The position numbers were made by a program, and so were the translations under genes. From Planctomycetota bacterium (GTDB lineage: Bacteria; Planctomycetota; UBA1135), in contig RFGR01000090.1 of NCBI GenBank assembly GCA_003696625.1, forward strand, positions 1-32,196: a stretch of 32,196 nt of DNA. Reading direction: 5' to 3'. The notes beneath the pieces were generated by a model. The model saw nothing but the letters and a program-made list of their open reading frames with translations, was not told where the DNA came from and ran no database searches. Within the stretch, counting starts at the first letter, position 1; every line of letters begins with the position of its first letter. Shown in pieces: positions 17,400 through 25,561 of this stretch.

Positions 17400-19025
17400 A
17401 TGCTCCTCGTCGCCGTCCTCCTGCCGGCCGCCCTGCCCGCCGTTCCCCTCCCCCAGGACCCGCCTCGGCAGCGCGGCCGCGGCCTGCACGGCTACATCGG
17501 CTACCAGGCCGAGCAGCCGCCGGACCGCGCCGAGTACGGCTACGGGATGAGTTTCTACAGCGCCGCCTGGACCCTCGTCGAGCAGCCGCTGGCTCGGTTC
17601 CAGGTCGGCCTGGCGGGCTGCTGGATCCTGCCGGACAACCGGGACGACCGCGACCGGCCGCTGGCGCCCGAGGGCACCCTGGCCCGCACCTGGAAGGAGC
17701 GCGGCCCGACCTGGGCCAGCGTCTTCCAGACCATCGAGGGCGGGCTCGGCTACTGGCGGGGTAACCGGTTCCGCTACGGCCCGCCCAAGTTCAGCATGAA
17801 CGCCACCCCCCAGTGCTACGACTACGAGATCGGCTCGCCGGGGTGGTCCTTCTTCTACGACACCCAGGCGCTGCCGGACGAGCGGCTCGGCCTGGCCCAG
17901 CTCAGCAACCGGCTGCTCGTGCCGCCGGACGGCCTGCCTTTCGCCGGCGAGCCGGACGGCGACTTCCTCGGCTACGCCTGGATGGCCCTGCCCTTCACCG
18001 ACCCGGTCCCGGCCCGCGGCGGCCGGGCGCCGACCGGGCCCAACTCCTGGACCTGCTTCCTGGCCGCCGACAACTTCAAAGGACCGATCGCCTTCTTCGT
18101 GCCCGAGACCTGGAGCAAGATCGCCGATCTGTTCCGGGAGCCGTACCTGCACGGCCGCGGCCTCGACTCCCGCCCCGGTTTGATGAACGGCGGCGCGATG
18201 GAGATCAACACCGTCCCCCAACTCGTCGCCCGAGACGCCGCCGGCCGCTCCTGGTCGAAGATTCCATCGCTCCGCTTCCCGATCGACGACCGCGGTCGGG
18301 CGGTCCTGGTCGAGGACGTGACCTACTGGTCGCGCGCCGCCCTTTGGGACGAGTTCCTGGCCTGGCGCCGCGGCGGCCCGGCCCCCAGCGGCGCCTTCTC
18401 CCCGAACGGCGCCTTCCGCGCCCGCTTGCTCACCCGAACCCCTGCCTTCGACCAGGACGGCCTGCCGATCGAAGGCGTGGCCGAGACCTTCGACACCGCC
18501 GTCTTCCCGGACGGGAGCTGGGGCCTGATCTGGAAGGAGGGCGGCGATGCGCCGCCCGGCCGCTTCCCGCAGTTCTTCCGCCACGAAGACGGGCGGCGGG
18601 TGGCGGTTTCGGCGGACGAGGTGCCGGCCGAGACCGGCCTCCAGGAGGCCTCCTTCGAACCGGCCGGCCGCGGTCCGGCCTTCACCTCACCGGCCCGCGG
18701 CGCCTGGATCGAACCGGGCCCGGCCGCCGGCCCCTTCACCACCGTCCTCGGCGACGGCTCCCGGGTCACCTACTGCTGGTACCGCTTCATCGACCAGCCG
18801 GTCTTCCAGCAATACCGCTGGAGCGAGAGCAAGAAGCGGGACCTGCAGGAGCTGGTCGAACGACTCCACCGCGCCTGGCCGATCGACCGCGACTACCTGC
18901 CGCCGCCGACCTCCGGCCGACTCGTCCGGCTCGACCCGGCGCTGCTGGTCGAGCCGCCGCCGGGAATGGAGGCCGGCTACGTGCCGATCGTGGTCCGCCA
19001 GGAGGACGGCGGCTCCGGCGGCTGA
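17400..19025 (+). CDS. Secreted protein of unknown function
   Basis: 541 residues that I do not recognise. A hydrophobic N-terminus (about residues 1-19) is a signal peptide, with Gln at residue 19 near the likely cleavage site. The mature part is rich in Trp, Tyr, Phe, Gly and Pro and has many short, beta-rich segments, for example around YIGYQAEQ, FSMNATPQCYDYEIGSPGW and WTCFLAADNFKGPIAFFVPE. It has three cysteines well apart. The C-terminal 60 residues are more helical (KKRDLQELVERLHRAWP). No catalytic motif is evident. Its last 49 nt overlap the convergent ATP-grasp gene. A coding gene is certain from length, signal peptide and promoter; function is open. Confidence 0.8.
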   Translation: MLLVAVLLPAALPAVPLPQDPPRQRGRGLHGYIGYQAEQPPDRAEYGYGMSFYSAAWTLVEQPLARFQVGLAGCWILPDNRDDRDRPLAPEGTLARTWKERGPTWASVFQTIEGGLGYWRGNRFRYGPPKFSMNATPQCYDYEIGSPGWSFFYDTQALPDERLGLAQLSNRLLVPPDGLPFAGEPDGDFLGYAWMALPFTDPVPARGGRAPTGPNSWTCFLAADNFKGPIAFFVPETWSKIADLFREPYLHGRGLDSRPGLMNGGAMEINTVPQLVARDAAGRSWSKIPSLRFPIDDRGRAVLVEDVTYWSRAALWDEFLAWRRGGPAPSGAFSPNGAFRARLLTRTPAFDQDGLPIEGVAETFDTAVFPDGSWGLIWKEGGDAPPGRFPQFFRHEDGRRVAVSADEVPAETGLQEASFEPAGRGPAFTSPARGAWIEPGPAAGPFTTVLGDGSRVTYCWYRFIDQPVFQQYRWSESKKRDLQELVERLHRAWPIDRDYLPPPTSGRLVRLDPALLVEPPPGMEAGYVPIVVRQEDGGSGG

Positions 19026-20020
19026 GCGTCCTTCCCCGGCCGGCCGCCGCTCCTTCGCGCGTGGCGGGCCAGCGCCGCCTGAACCAGGGTGCGGGCGAAA
19101 CCGGCGTGGCCGGCCGGATCGTGCGCCAGACAGAGGTCGGCGCTGCCGGGATCGGTCGGCGGGTAGAAGACACCGCAGTTCGGGTTGATCTCGAGGAACC
19201 ACGGTGTGCCCTCCGGGTCCACCCGGATGTCGCAGCGGCCGAAGCCGGCGCCGCCGATCGCCCGGAAAAAGGCGGCCGACTCGCGCCGGAGCCGGGCGGC
19301 CAGGACCGGATCCGCGACCGGCGCGGCCTCGAGGCCGGCGTAGTCCTCCCACTTCAGGCGGGCGTGTTTGAAGGACTCGCCCGGCGGGAAGCGGTAGGCG
19401 ATCGGCGTGTAGGTGATCGGTGTTTCCGAATCGTCCGGATTCTCGGCCACCAGCACCGTGCACTCGATTCCGGCGACGAACTCCTCGATCAGCGCCGCGC
19501 CGTGGCGGCGGATCATTTTCGCCGCCTGGCGCCGCAGGCCGGCCGGCGAGCAGACGCGCGAGTGGCGGGTCAGGTCGACGCTCGAGTAGCTGCTCGGATG
19601 CTTCACGAACAGGGGGTAGCGCAGCTCGGCGGCGACCCGCTCCGCCTCCTCCAGGCTGGAGACGACCCGGCCGGCCGGGGCGGCGATTCCCGCCCGGCGA
19701 CAGGCCGCCTTCATCTGTTCCCGGCTGGGTTCGTAGAAGCCGGAGCTGGCGCCGGTGAACGGAACGCCGGCCCGCTCGAGGGTCAGGACCACCTCGATCC
19801 CGGGGATGTCCTGGTCGGCGGCCCCGTCGCATAGGTTGAAGTACAAGTCGAAGTCGCGGTCGAGCAGCGCCTCGACCTCGGCCGGGGCGGCCTGCTTGCT
19901 GCTCAGGGTCGCCACCTCCCACTCGTGCTCGGGCAGGAACGGCCGGGGGTCGCAGGGCCAGTCGTCCGCCGGGAAGGGGTCGGCGTCGAGGTCCTGGTTG
20001 GTGAGCAGGCAGATTCGCAC
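18977..20020 (-). CDS. ATP-grasp ligase, D-Ala-D-Ala-ligase-like
   Basis: 347 residues. The N-terminal Rossmann-like part begins MRICLLTNQDL. The central ATP-grasp lid has FVKHPSSYSSVDL (about residues 139-151) with the ATP-binding Lys. Metal-binding residues are in GRCDIRVDPEG, then WFLEINPNCGVFYPP, with the Glu and Asn that hold two Mg. The fold is that of D-alanine-D-alanine ligase, but the N-terminal substrate region (CDGAADQDIPG) differs from that of bacterial Ddl, so the product is probably another peptide or amide. Start GTG 20020, 6 nt after a TAGGCT. It diverges from the aldolase-like gene and overlaps the unknown secreted protein by 49 nt at its 3' end. Confidence 0.82.
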   Translation of the reverse strand: MRICLLTNQDLDADPFPADDWPCDPRPFLPEHEWEVATLSSKQAAPAEVEALLDRDFDLYFNLCDGAADQDIPGIEVVLTLERAGVPFTGASSGFYEPSREQMKAACRRAGIAAPAGRVVSSLEEAERVAAELRYPLFVKHPSSYSSVDLTRHSRVCSPAGLRRQAAKMIRRHGAALIEEFVAGIECTVLVAENPDDSETPITYTPIAYRFPPGESFKHARLKWEDYAGLEAAPVADPVLAARLRRESAAFFRAIGGAGFGRCDIRVDPEGTPWFLEINPNCGVFYPPTDPGSADLCLAHDPAGHAGFARTLVQAALARHARRSGGRPGKDAQPPEPPSSWRTTIGT

Positions 20021-20026
20021 GCGAGG

Positions 20027-20036
20027 AGCCTACCCT
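20027..20036. promoter_or_regulatory. Overlapping divergent -10 boxes sharing a TA
   Basis: Plus strand TACCCT (20031-20036) lies 6 nt before the ATG at 20043. Minus strand TAGGCT (20032-20027) lies 6 nt before the GTG at 20020. The two hexamers share the same TA pair, so only one could be bound by polymerase at a time. Confidence 0.55.
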
Positions 20037-20042
20037 GGCGGC

Positions 20043-20708
20043 ATGGCGCCCCGCCCCTCTTCGCTGGTTCTCGAACTCTTCGCCCGCGAGCGTTGCTCGG
20101 CCATTCTCCGCACCCGCCACGGCGGCAGCGTCCGGCCGGCGATGGCGGCGGCGGCGGCGGGCGGCTTCCGGATCGTCGAGTTCACCCTGAACACGCCGGG
20201 CGCCCTCGACCAGATCGCCGAGTTCTCCCGCCGCCCCGGTCTGCTGGTCGGGGCCGGCACCGTGCTCGATCTCGAGCAGGCCGAGCAGGCGGTGGCGGCC
20301 GGCGCCGAGTTCCTGGTCTCCCCGGTCGCCGACCCCGATCTGATCGCCTGGTGCCGGGAGCGCGACCTGCTCTGCGTCCCGGGTGCCTTCACGCCGGCCG
20401 AGATGTTGGCCGCCCACCGGGCCGGCGCCCGGATCCTCAAGCTCTTTCCGGCTCCGGCCGGCGGACCGGAGTGGGTCCGCGCCGTGCTTGGGCCGCTGCC
20501 CTTCCTGCGGATCTTTCCCACCTCCGGGGTCGACGAGGAAAACGCCGCCGACTTCCTCCGCGCCGGCGCCTTCGGCGTCGGCTTCGTGAACGTCCTGTTC
20601 CGGCCGGACGACCTTGCCGCCGGCCGCTTCGACGCCGTCCAGGCCCGGGCGGCCCGGCTGGTGGCGGCGGTCCGGCGGGCGACGGACAAGGTCGCCGCGG
20701 ACCGCTAG
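20043..20708 (+). CDS. KDPG/KHG aldolase-family protein with altered substrate residues
   Basis: 221 residues, a class I (Schiff-base) TIM barrel. The Schiff-base Lys is K133 (ILKLFPA) and the catalytic Glu is E46 (IVEFTLNTP), as in Eda. GAGTVL and SPVADPDL are also family motifs. However, the Arg that binds the substrate carboxylate in Eda (ETLRT, residue 49) is N50 here, and the phosphate loop PTGG is PTSG. The end (VGFVNVLFRPDDL) also replaces the usual GGSWL. The reaction is probably a retro-aldol on a 2-keto-3-deoxy acid, but the natural substrate may not be KDPG; no edd is nearby. Start ATG 20043 from the promoter at 20031; the frame is open upstream without homology. Shares CTAG as stop with the O-methyltransferase gene. 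Confidence 0.85.
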   Translation: MAPRPSSLVLELFARERCSAILRTRHGGSVRPAMAAAAAGGFRIVEFTLNTPGALDQIAEFSRRPGLLVGAGTVLDLEQAEQAVAAGAEFLVSPVADPDLIAWCRERDLLCVPGAFTPAEMLAAHRAGARILKLFPAPAGGPEWVRAVLGPLPFLRIFPTSGVDEENAADFLRAGAFGVGFVNVLFRPDDLAAGRFDAVQARAARLVAAVRRATDKVAADR

Positions 20709-21721
20709 CCTCGTTCCGCCACCAGCAGCGGCGAGTGACTGCCCAGGTCGTGCGCGGCCGGCGGACCGAAGCCGGCCTCGGCCAACATCTCCGCATACTC
20801 GGCCCGGCTGAAGACGTCGCCCTCCTCGGTGTGGACCAGCATGTTGAGGGCGAAGAGCAGCGGGAAGGGCGGGCCGGTCCGGTCGTCGTCCGGGACCATG
20901 TCGGCGATCGCCAGCCGCCCGCCTGGAACCAGGGCCCGATGCAGCCGCGGCAGCAACGCCCGGAAGCGGCGGGCCCCGAGGGAGTGGACGATGTGACCCA
21001 ACAGCACCAGGTCGAAAGAAGCCTCGCCCGGGTCGAACTGATCGAGATCGCCCGGCAGCCAGGAGAAGCGATCGGTCAGGCCGGCCTCGGCGACGAAGCC
21101 GCGGGTCAGCTCGAGGACCGAGGCGAAGTCCTGGGCGGTGACGCGGGCGGCCGGGTCGGCCCGGGCCAGGGCGATCCCCCAGACACCCGAGCCGCAGGCC
21201 AGGTCGAGGATCCGCGCCCCCGGCCGCCGACCGGCGGTGAGCACCCGGGCGGCGGCGGCGGCCGCCGCCGCGTGGGTCACGTGCAGGCTGCGGACCAGGG
21301 GCGCGAAGAAGGCGCCCGGGTCCCGCTCGGCGCCGCCGCGAGCGGTCGGCCGGCCGCCGCGGACGCACTCCGGCAGCTCGCTCCAGGCCCGCCAGCGGCG
21401 GTCGTCCTCGAAGGCGTGGCCGAGGTAGTTCGGGGAGTCCGGAACCAGGAAGCGGCGGGCGTCGGCGGTGAGGGCGAAGCGGCGGTCCCGCCGCTCGAGC
21501 AGTCCGAGCGCCGCCAGGGCCTCGAGCAGCATCCGGGTTCCCCGCCGCGACCAGCCGGCCTCGTCGGCGAGGGCCGCCGGCGTCCGCGGGCCGGCCGCGA
21601 GCCGGGCGAACAAGCCGAGCTGGATCGCCGTCTGGAAGACCCGGGTCCGGGCGAAGGCCCAGCCGAGGTCGCGGATCAGCGGCGGCACCTGGGGGACGGG
21701 TTCGGGTCCCGGCGGCGGCAT
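20705..21721 (-). CDS. SAM-dependent O-methyltransferase (dimerisation wHTH plus Rossmann domain)
   Basis: 338 residues. The N-terminal third (about residues 25-100) is the winged-helix dimerisation domain typical of the plant-COMT/polyketide O-methyltransferase family (LGLFARLA...LADEAGWS...LLEALAALGLLER). An Ala8 run follows, then the SAM motif ILDLACGSGVWGIALA (about 169-184), LPGDLDQFD and LGHIVHSL, the family's later motifs. Such enzymes methylate small molecules, often quinones, hydroxyarenes or secondary metabolites. Start ATG 21721, 6 nt after TAGGAT. It converges on the aldolase-like gene with a 4-nt overlap. The substrate is unknown. Confidence 0.87.
   Translation of the reverse strand: MPPPGPEPVPQVPPLIRDLGWAFARTRVFQTAIQLGLFARLAAGPRTPAALADEAGWSRRGTRMLLEALAALGLLERRDRRFALTADARRFLVPDSPNYLGHAFEDDRRWRAWSELPECVRGGRPTARGGAERDPGAFFAPLVRSLHVTHAAAAAAAARVLTAGRRPGARILDLACGSGVWGIALARADPAARVTAQDFASVLELTRGFVAEAGLTDRFSWLPGDLDQFDPGEASFDLVLLGHIVHSLGARRFRALLPRLHRALVPGGRLAIADMVPDDDRTGPPFPLLFALNMLVHTEEGDVFSRAEYAEMLAEAGFGPPAAHDLGSHSPLLVAERG
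21248..21271. repeat. Ala8 run in the O-methyltransferase
   Basis: Eight consecutive alanine codons (GCG3 GCC5 on the minus strand), between the dimerisation and SAM-binding domains. It is a mixed-codon run, unlike those in tilS and pgk. Confidence 0.8.
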
Positions 21722-21727
21722 GTCCGC

Positions 21728-21733
21728 ATCCTA
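21728..21733 (-). promoter_or_regulatory. Predicted -10 box of the O-methyltransferase gene
   Basis: TAGGAT on the minus strand, 6 nt before the ATG at 21721, preceded by C. Leaderless pattern. Confidence 0.5.
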
Positions 21734-21754
21734 GGCCGCCGCTCCGGCCGGCGA

Positions 21755-21760
21755 TATCCT
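21755..21760 (+). promoter_or_regulatory. Candidate -10 box of the lipoprotein gene
   Basis: TATCCT, identical to the box upstream of the SatD-family gene. It would give a leader of about 30 nt to the ATG at 21798. It is divergent from the O-methyltransferase promoter. Confidence 0.4.
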
Positions 21761-21797
21761 GGTCCCGCTCTCGAAGCCGTCACCACCGGACACCGCC

Positions 21798-22157
21798 ATG
21801 AAGACCTCCCGACTCCTCCTGCTCCTTCCCGTCCTCGCCCTGGCCTGCTCCGGCGAAGAACAGCCGGCGCCGCCCGAGGAGACCGGCGCCGCCCCGGCCG
21901 CCGAACAGGCCGCCGACCAAGCCGACGCCGCCGTGCCCGCGGCCGAGGTGCACAAGGCCATCTGCGGCCACGCCCTCGAAGAGGTCGGCCACTGCGGCAA
22001 CTACATTGAAGTCGACGGCAAGTGGGTCGAACTCTCCTATCCCGGCCTCGGCGCGATGGAATACTGCTCCCTCGGCGACAAGGGCTGCGAGGTCAAGGTC
22101 GCCGGCGAGATCAAGGACGGCAAGTTCGTCGCCGTCTCCTACGAGAAGCTGAACTAG
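21798..22157 (+). CDS. Small lipoprotein with a Cys-containing C-terminal domain
   Basis: 119 residues. Lipobox LALAC places the lipid-bearing Cys at residue 17. A linker of about 35 residues rich in Ala, Glu and Pro follows, and then a compact domain of about 65 residues with four cysteines (ICGHALEEVGHCGNYIEV..., then ...EYCSLGDKGCEVKV), ending VAGEIKDGKFVAVSYEKL. The end resembles my memory of the DUF6370-like family, in which a related Cys-rich domain ends in a similar way; this is a recollection and not verified. It is divergent from the O-methyltransferase gene. Function unknown. Confidence 0.72.
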   Translation: MKTSRLLLLLPVLALACSGEEQPAPPEETGAAPAAEQAADQADAAVPAAEVHKAICGHALEEVGHCGNYIEVDGKWVELSYPGLGAMEYCSLGDKGCEVKVAGEIKDGKFVAVSYEKLN

Positions 22158-22338
22158 GACCCGCGCCGGTCGTCGCGCCGGCGCCGCCCCCACCCGCCGG
22201 CTGCTCCGCACGGCGCCGGGCCGTGCTCGGGAGCGGTTCGCCCGGGCGCGACCGATCGCCGCGGCCGGCCTAGAATCCCCGTCCGCCCGGCGCCGACACC
22301 TCGGAGCCGGATCCCTGCTCTCCCCGCCTGCGTCGCCC
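22158..22338. other. 181-nt intergenic region with the S9 promoter
   Basis: Contains direct GCGCCGG repeats after the lipoprotein stop but no clear terminator hairpin with T tract. The only promoter-like element seen is TAGAAT at 22271-22276. Confidence 0.4.
22271..22276 (+). promoter_or_regulatory. Candidate -10 box of the S9 peptidase gene
   Basis: CTAGAAT, the same string as upstream of gap. It predicts a leader of about 55 nt. No -35 found at 17 nt. Confidence 0.4.
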
Positions 22339-24384
22339 GTGTCCCGATCCCTGCCCGCCTCTCTCGCCCTGCTGCCCGCGGCCCTGGCCCTGTTCGCCCG
22401 GCCGGCCCCGGCCCAGCACTTCGGTCGCTCCTCCTACCGAGGCCCGGGCACGGTCTCGGACCTCTCCTGGAGCGAGGACGGCCGCAGCGTTTTCTACACC
22501 ACCGAAGGACGGCGGTATCGGCTGGACCTGGAGAGCGGGCGGCGCAGCGAACTGGCCGCCGGCGAGGGCAAGGGCGTCGGCAGCCACCCCCGCGGCGGCG
22601 CTCAGCCCGGAGCCGATACCGGCAAGCAGCTCGGCCGGCCGGCGCGCGGCCGCCAGCACACCGCCGTAGTCTCTCCGGACGGCCGCTGGGAGGCCCGCTA
22701 TCAGGACTGGAACGTCGTCCTGGTCGACAAGCGGAGCGGCGAGGAGATCGCCGTCACCCGCGACGGCAACGAGAAGATCCACTATGGCACGGCGAGCTGG
22801 GTCTACGGCGAGGAACTCGACCAGACCACCGCCATGTGGTGGAGCCCGGACTCGAAGAAGCTGCTCTACTACCGCTTCGACGACACCGGCGTGAAGCCGT
22901 TCCACCTCGTCACCGGCTGGACCGAGATCAACACCGAGATCTACTCGGAGTACTACCCCAAGGCCGGCGCCACCAATCCCGCGGCCGAGATCCACGTCTA
23001 CGACCTGGAGTCGGGCGAGAGCCGGCGGATCGACGTCGGCGGCGGCCGCGACGAATACCTCTACGGCGTCCTCGCCTCACCCGACGGCGGCACCATGCTC
23101 GTGCACTGGACCGACCGCCTGCAGCACGACCTCAAGCTGCTGGCGATGGACCTGGATACCGGCCGCGTCCGCACCGTGGTCGAGGAGCACCAGGACACCT
23201 GGCAGGACAACCACCCCGAAATCCACTGGCTGGGCGAGGACGGGCGCTTCCTCTGGGAAACCGAGCGGAGCGGCTATCGCCAATACGAACTGCGCGACCT
23301 GGCCGGCCGCCTGGTCAACCCCGTGACCAGCGGCGACTTCCAGGTCGAACGGATTGAGTTCATCGACCGCGATCTCGGTTTGGTCGGCTTCACCGCCTAT
23401 TCGTCGCCGGCCAACCCATACTACCTTCAGTACCACCTGGTCGGCCTCGACGGCCGCGGCCAGCGTCGGGTCACGACCACCGACCTGCACCACTCCAACT
23501 TCCATCTGTCGCCGGACGGGAAGTGGCTGGTGGCGCAGTATGAATCGGTGGACATCCCGCCCTGCACCGCCCTCTACCGGACCAGCGACGGCAAAAAGGT
23601 GGCGCTGCTGGCCGAGAGCGACCCGGCCACGGCGGCGCACCTGGCCGAGATGTTCTCGTTCCGCTCCGACGATGACCGCTTCGACATCTACGGCGTCCTC
23701 TACAAGCCGAAGGACTTCGACCCGAGCCGGTCCTATCCGCTGCTCGACCCGCTCTACGCCGGCCCGGACACCATCGAGTTCCGCCCGACCTACGTCGCCA
23801 CGCCGCGGCCGGAGACCGAGCGCGGCTACCTCGTGGTCAAGGTGAACAGCCGCGGCACCAGCAGCCGCGGCAAGGCCTTCCTCGGCGCCACCTACCTGCG
23901 CCTGGGCGACGTCGACATCCAGGACCACGCCGACGCCGTGCGGCTGCTGCGCCGGCGACCCTACGTCGACGGCGCCCGGGTCGGCATCTACGGCGTCTCC
24001 TACGGCGGTTACATGGCGGCGATGGGCATCTTCAAGCACCCGGACGTCTTCACCGCCGCCGTCGCCGCCTCGGCCGTGACCGATTGGCGCAACTACGACA
24101 CGATCTACACCGAGCGCTACATGAGCACGCCGCAGCTCAACCCCGACGGGTACCGGATCGGCGCCGCCGTGACCTACGTCAACGACTTCCGCGGCCAGCT
24201 GCTGATCACCCACGGCATGGCCGACGACAACGTCCATCCGAACAACGCCTTCCAGCTCATCGAGGCCATGGACCGGGCCGGCAAGCCGTACCAGAGCCGG
24301 TTCTGGCCCAACGTCGGCCACGGCCTCGGCCGCGGCGGCAGCGAGACGATCTGGAACTTCTTCGCCCGGACCCTGCGGCCCTAG
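22339..24384 (+). CDS. Secreted dipeptidyl-peptidase IV-like S9 peptidase
   Basis: 681 residues. Signal peptide with likely cleavage APA|Q at about residue 25. An eight-bladed-propeller-like N-terminal region (about 30-430) includes WVYGEEL with E158-E159, the double-Glu that binds the substrate's amino terminus in DPP-IV. The C-terminal hydrolase has S554 (GVSYGGYM), D629 (HGMADDNVHP) and H661 (VGHGLG). DPP-IV removes N-terminal dipeptides with Pro or Ala second. It is shorter than the usual 720-760 residues but no catalytic motif is missing. The start is GTG 22339; no in-frame ATG precedes the signal peptide. It sits upstream of the convergent acyl-CoA dehydrogenase operon. Confidence 0.93.
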   Translation: MSRSLPASLALLPAALALFARPAPAQHFGRSSYRGPGTVSDLSWSEDGRSVFYTTEGRRYRLDLESGRRSELAAGEGKGVGSHPRGGAQPGADTGKQLGRPARGRQHTAVVSPDGRWEARYQDWNVVLVDKRSGEEIAVTRDGNEKIHYGTASWVYGEELDQTTAMWWSPDSKKLLYYRFDDTGVKPFHLVTGWTEINTEIYSEYYPKAGATNPAAEIHVYDLESGESRRIDVGGGRDEYLYGVLASPDGGTMLVHWTDRLQHDLKLLAMDLDTGRVRTVVEEHQDTWQDNHPEIHWLGEDGRFLWETERSGYRQYELRDLAGRLVNPVTSGDFQVERIEFIDRDLGLVGFTAYSSPANPYYLQYHLVGLDGRGQRRVTTTDLHHSNFHLSPDGKWLVAQYESVDIPPCTALYRTSDGKKVALLAESDPATAAHLAEMFSFRSDDDRFDIYGVLYKPKDFDPSRSYPLLDPLYAGPDTIEFRPTYVATPRPETERGYLVVKVNSRGTSSRGKAFLGATYLRLGDVDIQDHADAVRLLRRRPYVDGARVGIYGVSYGGYMAAMGIFKHPDVFTAAVAASAVTDWRNYDTIYTERYMSTPQLNPDGYRIGAAVTYVNDFRGQLLITHGMADDNVHPNNAFQLIEAMDRAGKPYQSRFWPNVGHGLGRGGSETIWNFFARTLRP

Positions 24385-24401
24385 GGCGCGCCGGCGGGGG
24401 C

Positions 24402-25550
24402 TCAGCGCAGGCGCCCGAGCACCTGGCCGGCGATGATGTTCTTTTGGATCTCGCGCGTGCCCTCGTAGATCTCGGTGATGCGGGCGTCGCGGTAGAAGCG
24501 CTCGACCTCGAACTCGGTGATGTAGCCGTAGCCGCCGAAGAGCTGGATCGACTCGCTCGCCACCTCGCTCGCCACCCTGCCGGCGTAGTACTTGGCCATG
24601 GCGCTGAGCTTGGTGTCCGGCTTCTTGCGGTCGGCCAGCCAGGCCGCCTTGTAGACGATCAGCCGGGCCAGTTCGAGCTGGGTCGCCATCTCGGCCAGCT
24701 TGTGCTGGATGGCCTGGAACTTGGCGATCTTCAGCCCGAACTGCTCGCGGCCCTTGATGTGCTCGATGGCCCGGTCGAAGGCGCCCTGGGCGGTACCGAC
24801 CGCCTGCGCTGCGACCTCGATCCGGCTCTCGTCGAAGAAGCGCAGGACTTGATAGAAACCCTTGTTCTCCTCGCCGAGGAGGGCGTCGGCCGGCACCCGG
24901 ACCTTCTTGAAGGTGACCTCACCGGTCGGAATCATCTTCAGGCCCATCTTCTCGCCGACGCTGGCCACCTCGATGCCGGGGGTGTCGGCGTCGACGATGA
25001 AGGTCGACTGGCCGCGGTGGCGGGCCTCCGGATCGGTCTGGGCCAGGACGACGTAGAAGCCGCAGTGGCCGCCGTTGGTGATGAAGGTCTTGACGCCGTT
25101 GATCACCCACTCGTCGCCGTCCCGGACGGCGGTGGTCGCCATCTGGGTGATGTCGCTGCCGTGCATGGGCTCCGTGAAGGCGCCGGCCGAGACGCACTCG
25201 CCGCCGGTGACCTTCGGCAGATAGCGCCGCTTCTGCTCCTCAGTGCCGTTGTGCAGGATCAGCTCGCTGGCGAAGTGGGCGGTCAGCAGGGCGGCGCCGA
25301 TTCCGGAGTCGCGGCGGCAGAACTCCTCGACCACCAGGGCGTTCTCGAACAGCCCGTAGCCGGAGCCGCCGTACTCCTCCGGGAAGTGGAGGCCGACGAA
25401 GCCCTCGGCGCAGGCCTTGCGCCAGATCTCCTCCGGGTAGGCGTGCTCCCGCTCGAGCCTCATGGCCAGCTCCTTGTCGAACTCGCCCTTGGCGAAGCGC
25501 GCCGCCGCCTTCTTGATGTCCTTCTGGGCCTTGGTCAGTTCGAAGTCCAT
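24402..25550 (-). CDS. Acyl-CoA dehydrogenase
   Basis: 382 residues, FAD-dependent. It oxidises acyl-CoA to enoyl-CoA and passes electrons to ETF. The catalytic base is E363 in EIYEGTREIQ, the position used by short- and medium-chain enzymes. FAD/substrate segments AFTEPMHGSD, and GREQFGLKIAKFQAIQHKLAEM, are intact, as is the C-terminal ESIQLFGGYGYITEF. Last gene of the operon; the etfA stop lies 3 nt before its ATG and GAGG lies 7 nt before it. Its chain-length preference cannot be read; the two genes before it supply its electron acceptor. Confidence 0.95.
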   Translation of the reverse strand: MDFELTKAQKDIKKAAARFAKGEFDKELAMRLEREHAYPEEIWRKACAEGFVGLHFPEEYGGSGYGLFENALVVEEFCRRDSGIGAALLTAHFASELILHNGTEEQKRRYLPKVTGGECVSAGAFTEPMHGSDITQMATTAVRDGDEWVINGVKTFITNGGHCGFYVVLAQTDPEARHRGQSTFIVDADTPGIEVASVGEKMGLKMIPTGEVTFKKVRVPADALLGEENKGFYQVLRFFDESRIEVAAQAVGTAQGAFDRAIEHIKGREQFGLKIAKFQAIQHKLAEMATQLELARLIVYKAAWLADRKKPDTKLSAMAKYYAGRVASEVASESIQLFGGYGYITEFEVERFYRDARITEIYEGTREIQKNIIAGQVLGRLR

Positions 25551-25561
25551 GGTTCAGCCTC
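25545..25561 (-). promoter_or_regulatory. Start region of the acyl-CoA dehydrogenase gene, copy of the etfB junction
   Basis: A 17-nt string (minus strand: GAGGCTGAACCATGGAC) holding the Shine-Dalgarno, the etfA stop TGA and the start ATG. It is identical to 27281-27297. Confidence 0.7.
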
